Assembly: GCF_014851395.1 (NCBI RefSeq)
Contig: NW_024041373.1
Location: 18,407,697-18,471,696 of the forward strand
Length of the DNA: 64,000 nt
Direction of reading: 5' to 3'
Source: Micropterus salmoides
Taxonomy: Eukaryota; Chordata; Actinopteri; Centrarchiformes; Centrarchidae
In this document: positions 12,531 through 26,839 of the stretch, in pieces
How positions within the stretch are numbered: the first letter of the stretch is position 1
Layout: the number at the start of each line of letters is the position of its first letter
Notes under the pieces: generated by a model
What the model saw: the letters and a program-made list of their open reading frames with translations, nothing else
The model's database searches: none
What the model was told of the DNA's origin: nothing
Translations under genes and position numbers: made by a program

Positions 12531-14095
12531 AATCAACTCGAACTCTACTGATTAGTCTTTTTTCCAAAGTGAAAAAAAAAAAAATCGTATAAAAGTCTTG
12601 TTCTTTTCTTCTGGTTATTGAACACAACTTTCAACACTTTGAGCGGAAAAAGCGCTCTCCCACTCCCCCCTGCCTCCATTCTCCGTTAGTTACCTCCATT
12701 TTGACAAAGTATGGGCTTTCTGATGATGCATCGCTTGACCATGTCGTGCCAAGGCAAGACAGAATAGGACTCCACATATCTACTGCGGTCATGTGATGCC
12801 ATAGTTCATAGCAGTTGATGAGATGCAGTTTGGCACAGCTTGGTACCCATCTGGGAGATGCAGATACGCAGACAGGAGAAGTATTTTACAGCAATGCATC
12901 TGCGCGCTTGAAGAGCTATTTAGCATATGCTGCTATATGAGAGAATTTGCTTTGCCGTTGCCAGCTGCAGATTAGTCTTCATTTCTCAAAAATCTGACAG
13001 AACAGCTGATCCGTGGTCGTTGACGGCGAGCATTGACTAAAATACTGTTTTATGTTAATGAGGCATGTTATTTAATGTTTTACTTAATTACTTCTGCATT
13101 ACATTGAATTATTTTGTTAAAATAATACAGAAAGAAAACAAAGTGTATTTCCAGGTTTTCTTGTATCAACAATAACAATGTCAAGCAGTGCAGTAATGCT
13201 GCTGCCAGCACTGGCCGGTTTGTTTCTGTTAGCTCTAGCAGAAGTCAAAGCCCATGCTGCTGCTCTAACTCAAGTAGCTGATATGTTAGGCCATCTAGGG
13301 CATGGCAGGCGGTTGACAGTCCATGCAGCCTGTCTACCCACAGGACATCTCCACATAGTGTGTCCACAGTGGGGCCAGTGCTGTCATCTGGGCCCACTAT
13401 GGACCAGTGCTCTGCTGACAGTCAGAGGGTAAACGTTTACCACCTCAATCCCCCATTAACTCGGTGAAGGCGCTTCGATCCTCTGTGAAAATAATGATAT
13501 TGATTGGAGCTTGGCTCTACAAACGAAATGGTTGCAACTAAAAGAGGGATGGGCCCTTGCATTAGAATATGGGATTTTCGAGGATAAAAGAGTGTTTGGA
13601 TCTTGTTATATTTTTCCTCCCCTCCATCTCCCTCTAGCTTTCCCCCACCTCCTTGTCTCCTTTCTTTCTGCATTTTTATGTGGGTGCATGTAGTGTGCGA
13701 GCCTGCGTGTCTCCTAAGATTACCCTCCGCTATCCCCGCAATCAAACAACAAATGACAACATCATTGCTCAGGCCTTTCGAAATACGACACAAAAAGTGT
13801 GTTGTAGCTACATTAACTTGCAACAACCCCCTAATAGACCCTTGTGGGTTTTGTATCTCTCCGCCTCTCTCTCCTCTCTTCTCTCTGCTAGGCTGTCACA
13901 TATCCACCCCCCTCACAGTGCGAGCCTCCGAGCCTCGGTGGAGATCAGGAGCTCCCTGTCGGAGGTGCTTTGTCACGTAGCCCAGGGAGCGTGGAACTCA
14001 CCCAGAGCTGTTGAACAAACACAAGCACAGTGGCTGTCAATAGCAGCTCCGCAAACTAATTGCCTGTCAAATGAACCACCCTCGTTAAGCTGCCC

Positions 14096-14142
14096 TCACA
14101 CACACACACATGTGCGTGCACTGTGACATTCATACGCTCACA

Positions 14143-14188
<46 letters not shown>
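14096..14188. repeat. CA microsatellite
   Basis: A short CA array (14098-14110) is followed by a long pure array (14147-14188). Confidence 0.9.
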
Positions 14189-14191
<3 letters not shown>

Positions 14192-15889
14192 CCGATTTGA
14201 TTCAAAGGGTAGTGATACCTTGTTAGAAGAAAAGAGACACGAGTGGCACTTCTCTGTTTGCTGTCTTGTTTCTGCAATCGTTACCAGCGTGTGTAGTGCA
14301 GTCACCGTGAGATTGCCATTTTGTTATTATTAAGGGGAACATAGCATGGTATAGAGTAGCTGATGTAATCCAAACACATCCCACACACCCTACAGTATAT
14401 CAGCTGGCGTAATATTCCAGTTTTTAAAACCACTCATTAGATGGTAGCAGAGCTCCATACGCCAAATGTTATTGTTTTTGTGTTTGTTTTGCTTTTTTTT
14501 TCCTGTAGTCATTAGGCAGTAGCAGTGGAGTGCCCAGCGCCTTGTCTGGGTGCCTGTAACAGTGCTGTCGGATTGACACAGCTGGGGAGAGCAGCTTGAG
14601 GCTGCACGCTCAGGAATACACAGGGGTGTTCAAAGCCCCTCTCTGAATCCTGATCAGAGCGCTGCCCCGGCCAACTGATGGCCTATTAAATATACATGCG
14701 CAGAGGTCAGAGCTGGAGGTCCCGGCTTCCTCCCAGCCATGTGCACTTAAGCGGAAGGGCTGGGCAACAATAAAACCTCCTCTCGCTCCAGCGAGCTCTC
14801 CCCTGACACCCTCACCTCCAGTGTGTACGTCAAGTACAGTGCTCACCTAGTGCTATATTACAACTGCCTTTGTGAAAAGGCCAAATGATGCATTTTTTAC
14901 ATGGTTATTATATATTTATATTCAATAACACCAAGGACCACTCTTGCGTCTGTCTGCTTCTCATTTTTTTCCCTCTGTTGTCACTGATAAATTGCCTTGC
15001 TCGATACAAGCGTACACGGAGTTCGAAGTGAGTGCACATCCCTCGTCTTTGTAGTTTACCAGAGATTGAGACAAGGAGGTAGAGGGAAGAGCCCCATAAT
15101 GGCCAGTCATGATTAACATATTCAGAGTGACACTCTCTCTGTGTTTGTTCGTTAAGCCCGGTCTGTCTGACTAATGAAGTGGAGCGGCAGTTTATCAATT
15201 AAACCAGCACTGAGCCATTTGTGCTGGGGATAACACTCGCACTGGGTGTCACAGTGATCCAGTTTGGTGCCCTTTAACCTCTACGAGTGTCCAACAAGGC
15301 AGGACTGTGTGACAGTTGACAGCAAGACACACAAGTCCACAACTGGAGATCCACTAAACAGGATTTGCGCCTGCTGTTCAGCGGCAAAATGGAGAGAAAA
15401 GGGTGTGGATTGGTTGGGTAATAGGATCATGAAAAAAGATCTCCACAAACTAACATTGGGGGTTTTCAGCATTCTCAGACTTCGCATAGATCATAGCAAA
15501 CAACTTAGCGCTGTCTCTATTAAAACAAGCCCTCCCCTGCCATTATCTTTCCCCCCACTGCTCCTTCCTCCATTTCACATTGTTTGTGTTCATTAAGACA
15601 TGGGCGACCTGCCTTATCCACACATCAGACCTAGCTCTCAAGAGTAATTGCGATGGTCTCGCAGAGGATAATGTGGTTTAAACTCAGTATAGCCTGTCTA
15701 TTAGGAGAGACATGATGGCAACCACAAATAATAAAGAACTATTTATTCCTCTCTCTGTGACGCTAACTAGGTAACATATCAAGCCAGCACCGCTAAGGGT
15801 CTCTCTTACTGTCAGAAATGGCACCCTTCATCCATTCCCAGTGGCCCTTGCCTCGACATCCCTGCTCTTCATTTTCTACATGAGCTTGG

Positions 15890-16560
15890 TCATAAATGCA
15901 CACACATCTCATATATATTTGATAGTTAATATTTATCCTCGCCAGGGAAGTGCACTTTACATGTGGTAACATACGATTACCTGCAATTCTTATAGCAAAG
16001 AAACAAAATCGATATGGATATATAATTCATGACGGAGGGGCTATCAGTTTTTATGGCTCTCTATCCAGGCTCATTAAAGTTTTATCGTAATTGACTGCAA
16101 GCAAGAGTTTTTAAGGCATGTTTCTCCCTCACTTTCTACCTTTAATAATTAAGTAAAGTTTAATTGGTTGTATTTTGAAGCACCTACTGGATGATAGGAG
16201 TCGCCCAAACTCAGAACCATGAATTATAGAGTATTATGTTATGCATTAACCTGTCAGTTTGTTCATTTGTTAAAGCAGAAAAGTATAGTCCCAACCACCC
16301 AAATCACATCCAGAAATCGAATAACTGGCCGGGCCCTTCAAAAAATTCCTTTTTATGTCTTTCATTGCTGTGTTAATGTAGTGACATGATGCTGTCACTC
16401 AGAACGCTCCCATCAGCCGCCAGCCCTGAATCGACTCCGCTGATTGGTGGTCAACTTGTTCTCTTGAAGGGAGATTGACAGACGGAAAATTGCACTCTCA
16501 GATTTCACCCTTCATTCGTTGCAGTTGTTCTTCCACTCGTCAACTCTCCGCCATGCCTGA
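15890..16560. promoter_or_regulatory. Candidate conserved non-coding block
   Basis: This long stretch has no simple repeats. It has ATAATTCATGACGG, TTTATCGTAATTGAC and CTGATTGGTGG (CCAAT box in reverse) among closely spaced motifs. It may be two adjacent elements (15890-16170 and 16290-16560). Confidence 0.3.
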
Positions 16561-18117
16561 GACAGACAGAGGCTTTATCCATTAGCTGTTGGCTTGGCGG
16601 GTGGGTGGGCAGATTGAGGCGGGATGGAGGAGGAGATGGGGGTAGGAAGACAATCCTACATTTGAGCACTCTGAGGGAAAATCAATCATGTCATCATAAG
16701 TGAGAAGTATGGATGAATTTCATCAGCTGGTTCCTGTCCTGTTCACGCCGCTGGCTTTCTGACTGGCCTGTCCCTCTGATTGGCATCCTCAATGACCCTT
16801 AAATCCAGAAAGGGAGAAGATTTTGAAAACACTTTAATAAGAGAAATCGGACAGTAGTTTCAGGGTCACAATTTCCCACTTTGCCTGCTGCTACACTGTG
16901 GGAAACCTCAAGTGGTTTCTCTTGACAACGTGGTAATAGATTTACCGTAGGATTTTGTGCCAAACCAGCATTAGTAAGAAAATGTTTCTCAACTATTTTC
17001 CGTCCACAGAAGATATAATGAAGTGTTATAAAGGGCAGCAGCACTCTGCCACTGAACATGTATTTTATAATTTTACCCATCATCTCACAAGGTCACAGAT
17101 GAGCACTAAAAGCAGCACAGGTACAGGGTGTGAAGCAATCAAAAATGGATGAAAGCGAAGACATGGAAATCACAGTTGAGAAATTGACAGCCGTTTACAG
17201 CCTTGTTGTTGATGTGAGTGACAGAGTGAGGGAGAAAGTGAGAGGGAAGGAGTGAGAAGGAGAGGGGGGAAAAGGCAGAGTTAAAGTGGTGATAAATTTA
17301 ATGGAAAAATCAAATACAAAACAAATTCATTCCTCTAAACTTGATGCTTCAGTCGTTCTTTTCTTGGCCCGTGCTAAGCCTTAGAATAAACTGTCACTCC
17401 TTATCGATCGCATCTGAATTGTTACCGAGATTTCTGAAAAGTAGTCTTGACACACACCCCGAGAATAGTAATCTTGGGAGATGAAAACATCCAGACTGAA
17501 CAGCTAACACCCCTGACTTAAAACAAAAGAGGCTTTTCTTTTCTCCCTTTTTTCAAATCCAAGCTAATACACTTTGGTGAATTACAAATTCAGTGATAAA
17601 TATGTTGCGGTGCAAGTTGTGCCCTTGTTAGATTTTATTGTCTTTGCCGGTAACTGTGAATGAAGGGGGGGGGGGGTTACAATTTTGTCATGGGGAATGT
17701 TTATAAACAGCAACTGAGCATGAAATGTTTGTACACAATTTGTTTGCCATTTATGATGGAGATGACATGATCAAAAAATCAATTCACTTCGCATTTGATT
17801 TCCAGCAAGCGGTTAAATGACTGCTGTCGACAGCACCCACTGAAACTCATGTATCATGGTATGGTTCATTATATTCCAATGGTGTATTAATTATGGCTAT
17901 AGATAGAGAGCTCTGCTGTGAGCAGTAGCCTAGCTGCTGTGTGCCAGAGGGAGCTAGCCTGAGGAGGAAAGCTCTGCTTGTATCCACTCATCCCTCAGCT
18001 GACAGGCCAGCTCCAGGAGAAAAGGATTTCTCCGGATTGAGTGCCATTTTCTCTTCTTTAACAAGGAAATTAGTGTGTAAAGGAGATCTGTCAGGATAAA
18101 GTGCAGCTTGACTGCTG

Positions 18118-18260
18118 CCGCCCTCCCCTCCTCTCTGTCTTTCTTTCCCGCCTTTCCCTCCCTTCCCCATCCTTTAACTCTCTCTCCACCTCTCTTTTGC
18201 GTTCTCTCCCTCTATCTACCTCCCTCCTTCCTCTCTCTTTCTTTACCTTCTCCCCCACTC
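18118..18260. repeat. CT-rich polypyrimidine tract
   Basis: CCCTCCCCTCCTCTCTGTC-type sequence runs for about 140 nt with few purines. Confidence 0.7.
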
Positions 18261-21200
18261 AATGCCTCCCTCAGGGGATCTTCCTTGAGCATTAGCAGAA
18301 CACATCCAATGTCCCAGCTACATGATTTCATGATATGATTTGTACCGGGGATTTGCAATAATCCGCAAATAAAGTTGAAAGTGAATGACTCTCAATAAGA
18401 GACGCAGACAACCAAAACCAAACCTTTTAAGATTTTCTTTATCTTTAACGGCATGAAAAATGAATTTGTTTTGCATTAGATCACAACAGTTTAGCAATGG
18501 CCAGAGTATGTTGTTTTGTCTTTGGCTTTTATGATCATGATTAATTCCTGCACAGGAACCTCAGTGATATACATAATGCATCATTCGCTCATTTAAATGT
18601 TCAGTTCCTCTGCAGTTGCAGAGAGCCTGGAAGCTCATTACACATTACCCATGTGTGCCTTGGATTTGGAGTGTGCCAGCTACTCACTTGTAGTCAAAGA
18701 TACAGTATCTGCTGCTTTAGCAGGATGTCACGAATTGACTATGCGATTAAACTCAGGTGTCGTCTCCACCACTCCACCTTCATTCACCTCATGTTAGTCC
18801 CTTTATTTTGTCTCAACATTAGTAAGAACTAACTTTTCACCTCAAGTAGATAGTCAGGGATGAGCCCCACTGGCACATTTTAATAAGTCTGCTTCAAAGG
18901 TATAGGGTGAGAGAGAAAATCAAAACATCCTGGGTTAATTTAAGATGTACTCTGCATCTGTGATGGGAAACAGCCTCACAGGTAAGTAAGGGAGACAATT
19001 AGGGAATATCCGTATAAGTGCAAGAGCTGCATACTAAAAAACGCAAATCACTATTTCCCCATCTGGCCCCTACTGTGCCGAGAACTGCAGCTGAGGTCCG
19101 ATTTCACCCGTCAATCACAGCCGCCTCGCTGTGGGGTGTGTGTCCTGGTGAGAGAGCCTACCCCCAAGTCATTAGCACACACAGTCAAACTGTACTGAGA
19201 ACTGCCCTGCGCCGCTCTGCTCTGCACCACGGTTTAAATATCCCCAGCCTGTGACAGGATCAGTTTAGCGATCTGTAGGATTGATCTCCTCTTTAAAGTT
19301 TTGCCTGAGGCGACTCTAATTGGGAACGAGGCTGCCTCCCACTCCCCTCACTCCCTTAACTGTCAGTCTTGGCTTTGTTTACTGAGGACATGCCCAAACC
19401 TATTTACTCAATAATGAGGAGACGTGGTGGGGATGCTGCTGATCACATTGAGGCCCCCAGCGGGACTTCTGCATGCTGGGAAGGGCGGGAACATCATTTT
19501 AGACTTTTTGAGCTGGTGAAAGTTAGCCTACACCGTCTATATAATGTGGTGGATAGGTTTCCTCTTTGTTTTCTCATATGGCTCTCATTCCTTGATTTGC
19601 GGAGCACTTGTCTACCTCAGGGAATGTATTGTTTTTTCTCTGTCATACCATGCAGTTAGCTAAAATAGAACAGAGTTTAAAAGACAAAGCATAAGTAGTA
19701 CCATTTTACACTTGTAAAATGCCCTCCATATGTTTTATGCTATCTAGAAAGGATTAAAGCAGACTGAAAGCCCACTCCAAACATGTGAGGTATTGCCGAT
19801 GCCTTGCTGTCGAGTGGACTATTCATGACTGGAGTGCTTTGGCCTATTGGGCCATTTCCTTGTTTCTTGTAGTGAATTCCTCAGATTCTCACTCTCATTT
19901 AGGTTGTTTTCATTTGCACTGACTGACAAAGCCTTTGGTGTGGATACCGAGGCAATAGAGTCCATTGATGCCCATTGGGATTATGAATGATGAAGTGGAG
20001 AAGCTGCCGCTATCAGAGGGACACAACACTGCTCTTAATAGAAAAGCATTTAGAAAGGCAGCGGGGAGGAGGTGGTGGTGCTGGGGGCTTTCTGACACTC
20101 GACTGATAAGAGGCAGCTCTTCAGAGGTGGTAGTGTGTACAATGAAACACGCTGATGGGGATACAATGACACACATGTTGCGTCTGACAGGCGGTGATTT
20201 AGACGTGGGGTAAAAAAAACAAAAACAAACCTGGACCACACAACAGAGAGTTTCATGGCGCGATACCCTCGATGCAGAATTTTGTTTTGAGGCTGCCTGT
20301 GCATGTTTCTACTTATTGGTTTGATTTGCGTGAAAATGCATTGTCATTACTCATATCCGGCCCTGACAGACTGAAGAGGGACAGGGAAAGGGAGAGAGAG
20401 TAGTCAGTGGCGTAGTGGCACGGGAGTGAAAGAGAGATATGCAGAAAGGGGAGAGCTGTCAGTTTGAGGAATGAGTCTGATAAGAGGAAGGGACTCGGCA
20501 GATGGGCAGAAGAAACCGGCAGCACACTTCTCAATTAAACATGTAAATACCAAAAGCAGGCAGAGATGGAGATGAGAAAGTTAAATAAACACTGCACCGT
20601 GCTGTGATTACAAGCTCAAAACACCACCACCTTTACCACTTTTTTTTCAGTTCCTGCAACTCCAAGGAACTCTTTAATCCAGCTAAACCTTTGCTTTTAC
20701 ATATTATATATTCCTTTTTTATTCATTTTGTGTTTATCATCTCCTGTGGCTAAAGTGATTCATGCAGAGTCAGATTCTTTGGGAAGTTGCACACCCACCA
20801 GGAAATCTTGATATAGATCTAATTGAGCTATTCTAGCATTAACTGCGTCCTTTGTTATCTATTATAATATTTTTTCTAATAATTGTTGTCCATCATTTTT
20901 ACATACATCCCCCCCCCCATTGCACCACGCTGTGAACTACAGGGAGTATCTTAAATACTTCTGTAGGCAGTGTCCCTGACATTAATAACAATGAGCTTGG
21001 CATAACCACAGTACATTCTTAGGGAAGATTCACAGTTTGACATTCAGCCCAGATGCTATCGCGGAGCTTCAGTGTTTAAGACCGCAGAGAAGACAGACAT
21101 CTGTCACTTGTTACCTTTGAAGTGAATAAGAGAGGGACGCAGAAAAACACAGTGGACAAAAGGCCATTCTGACCACAGACCCTCTGTGTTTACAAACGGA

Positions 21201-22919
21201 AAGAGAGAGTGACAGGAGAAACTCAACATGAATGGATCACTGCTGTTGATCTCTCCTCCTCATTCCATGTGCTAAGTTATTCCGTGGCTGCTACCCCAGT
21301 GGGGGGTGCAGGGAAACAGGAAGTTGAGAGAGGCAGGCAGAATGCCTCAAGGACTCTGGAGGAGCAGAGCACTGCAGCCTGCATGGGAAAAAAAAACTCC
21401 CTAACAACTTACTGTACACTTCTCTAACCTGAGGTACCAAACATTACAAATGTGAACATAATCCACATTTTAATGAGCGGATGATGCTATATTAAGGCAA
21501 TATTTGCAATAGTGTTGATGTCTCATGTTGAAATAGCAGGATCTATTGCATAAGCTGTTATTTGTGTGGAGTGTAGATTAAGTAAGCGTAAAGAAGTGTA
21601 TTTTGATATAATTATTAGAACAATGGCTGTATTCATTTATCTTCTGTCATGTCTCCTCAGACCTGTTTCTATTTCAGGTTGCACGTCAAGTGAGAGCAGC
21701 TATATCTGGCTGGCAATTAAGCTGGTCCTGCCTCCCCTTGATGCTTGATTAGTCCGATTGATGGAGGAGGCCATATGTGGCGGTGTCAAAACTTGGCAGC
21801 CAAGCTCCATCCTCTCAAATGAGAGGCAGGCAATAAAGAGGCAGGCTGCCCAGAGTGGGTGCACGTATGCGAGGCCTGCAGCGCCATGATTTGGGCCCCC
21901 TGATATGTAACGTTTTCTCTGGGGGTCTTGGGGGCACTGACCACTCCAGCCAAGTTCTCGTCGGGGCAGAGGTGGCCACCGGCTAGGGGTGTCACTGTAC
22001 TGAGCCCTTTGGGGCACAGGCTCCAGGCAAGGCATGGGGGGCGTGTGGGGGGTGGGTGGAGTGGTAGATGGGGGGTTGGGAGGTTTAGAAAGCTGAAAGA
22101 TATGGCCCCCTTCCCAATCTCGCTCGGAGACAACAAAAAGGGAATGCTTGAGAAGGGGAAGCAGCGGGAGGAGAGCACAAAGACAAAGGCGCGGGCAAGG
22201 TCAGTCTAGCTAATGGGCCTGAGCCGTAGGCTGCCTGGGGCTAGGCACACTTCTGTTCTCTCTCACACACTGGGCCTTCAAAGACCCTTCAGTCCACCCC
22301 TCTCCTTCTCTCCTCTCTTCCTCCATCTCTTCCACTCCTCTTTTAGTCTTTTCCCCACTTCCACTGGTGACACTTCCTTCCATCAAAAGGCTCTGCACAG
22401 GTGCCTTTGAAAACACATTTTCTATGAAACACCTCCCAAATACTCACTTTCACCCGTTGTATTAACAATTGTGATGTTCACAAATGCCATTTCTACAAAC
22501 GGAAATAATTCAACGCAGCATTTCCAAAATGACGGAGAAGATGTTTTTCTCTCCTAAGCTAAGATGACGCAGAATCCTTCAGGTTTATCTGCTGTCACTG
22601 ACCGTCATTAGGTCCGAGGTGGGTCCCTGGAAGTGCTAAGAGGAACTGTTGGAAATGAGGAGGAGGTGGAGTGTTGTTGTCAGGTTGGCTGGCTAGCGTT
22701 GCTTGGCTCCACTCGAGGGCTCCTTTAATGTGCAGCGGAGTAGAATAAGTGAGTGGCTGTGGGCACCAGCTGAGCTCACTCTCGTCTTCGCCTGGTAGCT
22801 GAGGGGTGAGCCGCTGCCACCTGACACTGGGCACACGGCTCAGGGCTCCTCTTGGCAACGTGGCACAGCACACATGTCCCCTCATTTGGATGGAGATTCA
22901 GACACAACACACAAAAGCT

Positions 22920-23030
22920 TTACTCCCCCCTCCCCCGTCCTCCTCCTCCTCCTCCTCCTCCCTTCCCTTCCCTTCACTCACTCACTGAGTCTCTCTTTTC
23001 CCCCTCCTGTTTTTTTCTCCCCTTCCTTTA
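22920..23030. repeat. Pyrimidine tract with (CCT)n
   Basis: A (TCC)n array at about 22938-22960 lies inside a longer CT-rich stretch that precedes a candidate enhancer. Confidence 0.75.
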
Positions 23031-23129
23031 GTTTTTGACGGCATCATAATAATCTGGGTATCTTCTTGATCATGCCCCATGTTTTTTTCTTTTCTTTCCT
23101 TTTCTTCCTCATCTTCTCGGAGACGAGTT

Positions 23130-23460
23130 TGAAATTGCCTGCGTCAGGACTTTGCTAATTAAAGTCATACTTTCAAAAATGCCATAATAACTGTTAATTA
23201 GCTTGATGCTATTTTCAGCATAATTTGCTAATTAGTGGAAAACCTGTACAGCGTTTCTCTCTAATTACAGTATGGCTCCGCACGGCGCATCTGTGCCTTG
23301 ACTCCAAATGATACCATTACAAAGTCCCGTATTACGCATTCTCTCAAAACAGTTAATTGCCTCCACAGATAGTGAGATACTTCAGTCAGCTGATTTTTAT
23401 GGTAATAAATGGACAGGCACAGACACAAACCTCCCTGGTTCATATTTATGAAATATGAAA
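23130..23460. promoter_or_regulatory. Candidate enhancer: four TAATTA cores in 112 nt
   Basis: TAATTA homeodomain cores occur at 23156-23161, 23195-23200, 23229-23234 and 23262-23267, within non-repetitive sequence just after a long CT-rich tract. This is the densest such cluster I noted and one of the better enhancer candidates in the window. Confidence 0.45.
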
Positions 23461-23989
23461 AAGGAAAACAACTTCCTTATGAGATGCATGGAGTTAGTTT
23501 GGAATATAATCTGGTTGGCTCTGTGATGATTTTGTGTGCTCATGCGTTGAGTTGCTGAGACTTTTAATGAAGTTTGATTTATTCTGTGTTATAACCTTGT
23601 GAACAAGTAAGCCATAACATTGTAATTAAAGCAAAAGATGTAGATAGTGACGACACCAACCTTATGAAAACCTAAAGGCAAAGCGTGATGGATTGTACTT
23701 CCAGAGGTGGTTGCCATGTAAATACAAGTAGCAACATAATGTGGCCATGCCACAGCTTATTACTGAGAATGTAACTACCTTGTCACCCCACCAGTTATTT
23801 TCATGTAGTCTAGCAAGGGGAGAGAATTATGGACATGACCACAGGTTGACCCCTATACATGTGTATACTCGACATAAATTATGACTCATTAAGTGTGGTG
23901 AGGAGCATGATTGGCATGACCTCTGACCTCGGGACGTCAGCTGTGCCCATCCTCTGCTTTGCCCTGCTTTTGACAGCCACCAGTCTGAC

Positions 23990-24160
23990 AGGGCTAGCAT
24001 CGGCGCCGGCTAATTAATGCACCACTTCAGAGACCCTTTCATTTATGGCTTCTGAAAGGCATTATTAAATTAATTAAACCACCAAGAGTTAGTCATTATG
24101 AAATCAGGAGGTTTACATGGATGACAGCGTTTATGAATTAAACATCCCCAAAGTTCCTCG
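23990..24160. promoter_or_regulatory. Candidate conserved non-coding block
   Basis: TAATTA cores at 24011-24016 and 24071-24076, with CATTATGAAATCA and TGAATTAAAC, lie in sequence free of repeats. It sits about 550 nt from the preceding block and may belong to the same cluster. Confidence 0.35.
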
Positions 24161-24899
24161 CAGGAGATACCCCGAGCTGCGTGTGGGTACCTAGCACGAC
24201 AGATGTTTGCCCCCCCTCCCTCCAACCCCCCTTCCTCAAGCTAACCTGTATTGCAAGCGATTTAGGTCTCATTTGGGGGTTTGAAAACTGAAAGCAGGAG
24301 AGAAAGAGGTTCAGGATAGCTAATGAGCAGAGAAAGAGGGGGGAAAAGGAGGTCACTAGCTCTGTTCATCTGTAGACAGTACAGATGGTTCTGTTTTATA
24401 CAATACAACAATGGCGTACATCAATTTGTTGATCGCTAATAGATAGCTACTCTCAGATGAATTGCAGACTGGGATCAGTTGTCTGTGGGTTTTAGCTGAG
24501 AACTCTACATTTATAGCCTCGAAACATTTAGAAAAGCTGTGTGCTGTTTTTAACTCATCATGTGATGTGAAAACTACAAATGGTTCACGAGATAAATCCC
24601 ATAAACTTAGGCTTAGCTGGAGAGCAGAGGGCAGAGATGAGTAGCTCACTCAGGAGCCTTGACGATAGACTCCTTTTCATCTGTGGACTGAGATTCACAG
24701 ATTATCTCAAGAGGCTCTCTATCTCTGTCCTCGTCTCTATTTCTCTTTTTCTGTTTCTCCACCCTCCCTTTTCTCGCCCCTCGATTCAGGAAGTTTGCCA
24801 GCTACTGTCTTTGTTTACAATGCCAAGGGAAAATGTCAGAGCCGTTGAGAAAAATATCCTTAGAATCTTTTTTTTTCATCTTCTTAATCTAACAGTTTA

Positions 24900-25110
24900 C
24901 TGAACTTGATAAGTGTCCTATCAACATGCTAATCAAATTACTTCGGAACCAAAATTGACAGTTTTCATTAATTATACAAGATTATTCTAATTGCAATTCA
25001 AATTTATTCATTCCGAACAGAAGGTATTCAGTAATATTTTACAAAATTTGCATATTAAATGGAGGGAGTTGTGCATTATGCATGGTAATGTATGCAGAGT
25101 TTCTTATTTT
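24900..25110. promoter_or_regulatory. Candidate enhancer with octamer and homeodomain cores
   Basis: This block contains TAATTA (24969-24974), a perfect octamer half ATTTGCAT (25046-25053) and GCATTATGCATGG further on, in AT-rich non-repetitive sequence. The combination suggests POU/homeodomain input. Confidence 0.35.
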
Positions 25111-25189
25111 TAACTTCACGGCCATATGTGGTGTCGTTGTAGGAGCAGGTGAAAAGTCTAAGTGTGTTTAATTTGCTTGACAAACATTC

Positions 25190-25640
25190 GGCTGGAGCTT
25201 GTCAAGGGGAGTATTGTGAATGCCAATCTTTATTCCCTCTTTATTGATTACCCCAAACTCTAAACATCTGGAGGTAAATGGCACTGAGAGAGATGAACTG
25301 AATCATGGGATTAGTACCTTCAATGACTGAATCACTATCAATTACTTCAATAGCATAATTCAAGTGTACTGCATAAAAGCTACAGTACCTTGGTTTGAGC
25401 CAGGATTAATATTGCAATTTAACGTAACAATGGAAGCATGGGAATGATATGGATGGCGTCCAACTTTTTCACATTGATGTCATAAAGCTAATGCCGTTAT
25501 CTAAATACGAATGTATTTAATTCCTAATTTAGGCTTTGTTTGTAAAATGAAAAGGCTGAACGCATTAGGCACATGTTTTAAAAGGTAATGGATTCTGTGA
25601 GTAAAACAACCTTATTTATTCACTGAGACGCAAAACCCCC
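25190..25640. promoter_or_regulatory. Candidate conserved non-coding block
   Basis: The sequence here is complex and AT-rich with ATCAATTACTTCAA, TGATGTCATAAAG and TATTTAATTCC motifs and no simple repeats. It ends about 90 nt before a GT array. Confidence 0.3.
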
Positions 25641-25728
25641 AATTTGCTCTTTGTTTTTATTTCCTAGAGCGGGCAGTGAAGTGCAAACAGCTTACTGGGA
25701 AGCTGTTTACTACTGTATATGACAAAGG

Positions 25729-25780
25729 GTGTGTGTGCATGCATGTGCGTGCATGCGTGTGCGTGTGTGTGTGTGTGTGT
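25729..25780. repeat. GT/GC alternating array, 52 nt
   Basis: This is an uninterrupted purine-pyrimidine alternation made of GTGTGC, ATGCATG and (GT)n. Confidence 0.85.
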
Positions 25781-26839
25781 TTATAGGGAAGGAGGCTGCT
25801 CTTCCAGCTCCACAGGCAAGGTCTTGTGTTGTAATGTAAGCGTAATAATTATCAAACAGCATCAGGGGCTCTGGGTATGGGCTTTAACAGGGGGTGAGCA
25901 TGTTTGATATGTAGAATCAGCCCATAGTGCATCCATAGAGGGTGACTAAATCGCACGGTTCATGGATCACATTAGTATTGCTCTGCATCCACACTCCCAC
26001 TATAGGTGATTTCCATTTAGACACACATTTCCACATGAAGATAAATATGACTTGAATCGTAATTTCCCCGAAGTAAATATAATACAAATACAACATAATA
26101 CAGTGTCAGGCCAGGCAGGCTAATAGATTACTAGCGTGTTTTCCATTTGTATGGTAAGTGGTGAACCTAGGTGGTGGTCTGGCGAGTAACAAATTGAATG
26201 TTTAATCCATCTCAGTGCAGATTGAGGGTATCAGAAAGATCGGTAGTCGTACAAGTTCTCTTGTGACTGGTAGTGTATTAGATATTTTTACTCTTCAGGG
26301 GTTTGAGGAATGTTGTTGGATTAACAAGAGGTGCAAAGTGGTAGATAAATGCAATTTCTTATCTTTTCTGAAGTCGTCTGTTATTTTTCAAATAGGTATT
26401 TGGATTTGACATGCAGTATTTCTAGTCACTCAGTGGTGTAATCTCTGAATTCGGATTACATTAATAACATTACATCTGTTCAAGTTTTTTTTTTCACTTT
26501 TAAGCATAGTGTTCTATATTGTATTTTATACTATAATACTAACTTATTAACTCTCTCTCACTAGTTACATATATGTGTAAGTTCTTGCACTCCATTATGT
26601 TTTCTTATTCTTTCAGTCTCTTATATGTCTGAGAGATGATTGTGAAGAAACCATGACAAATGTGGAAAAGATATGCTTCCTTAATGTTACCAAACATCCT
26701 CCAAGTACATATTTAATTCTTTAATAAATGTTTGCTCTGGCATTTTTGGAGAAGCAAGATTAGCGTCAACTGCACAGCATCTTGTATAAAGTATGACAAA
26801 TTGATATTTTTATATAGCTTAATCTGTTTACTATGATGT

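Noticed and set aside
13603..14126. Overlapping 125- and 157-codon open frames
   Set aside because: The translation is low in complexity and driven by CT-rich and CA-rich sequence. The two frames overlap each other and show no family resemblance.
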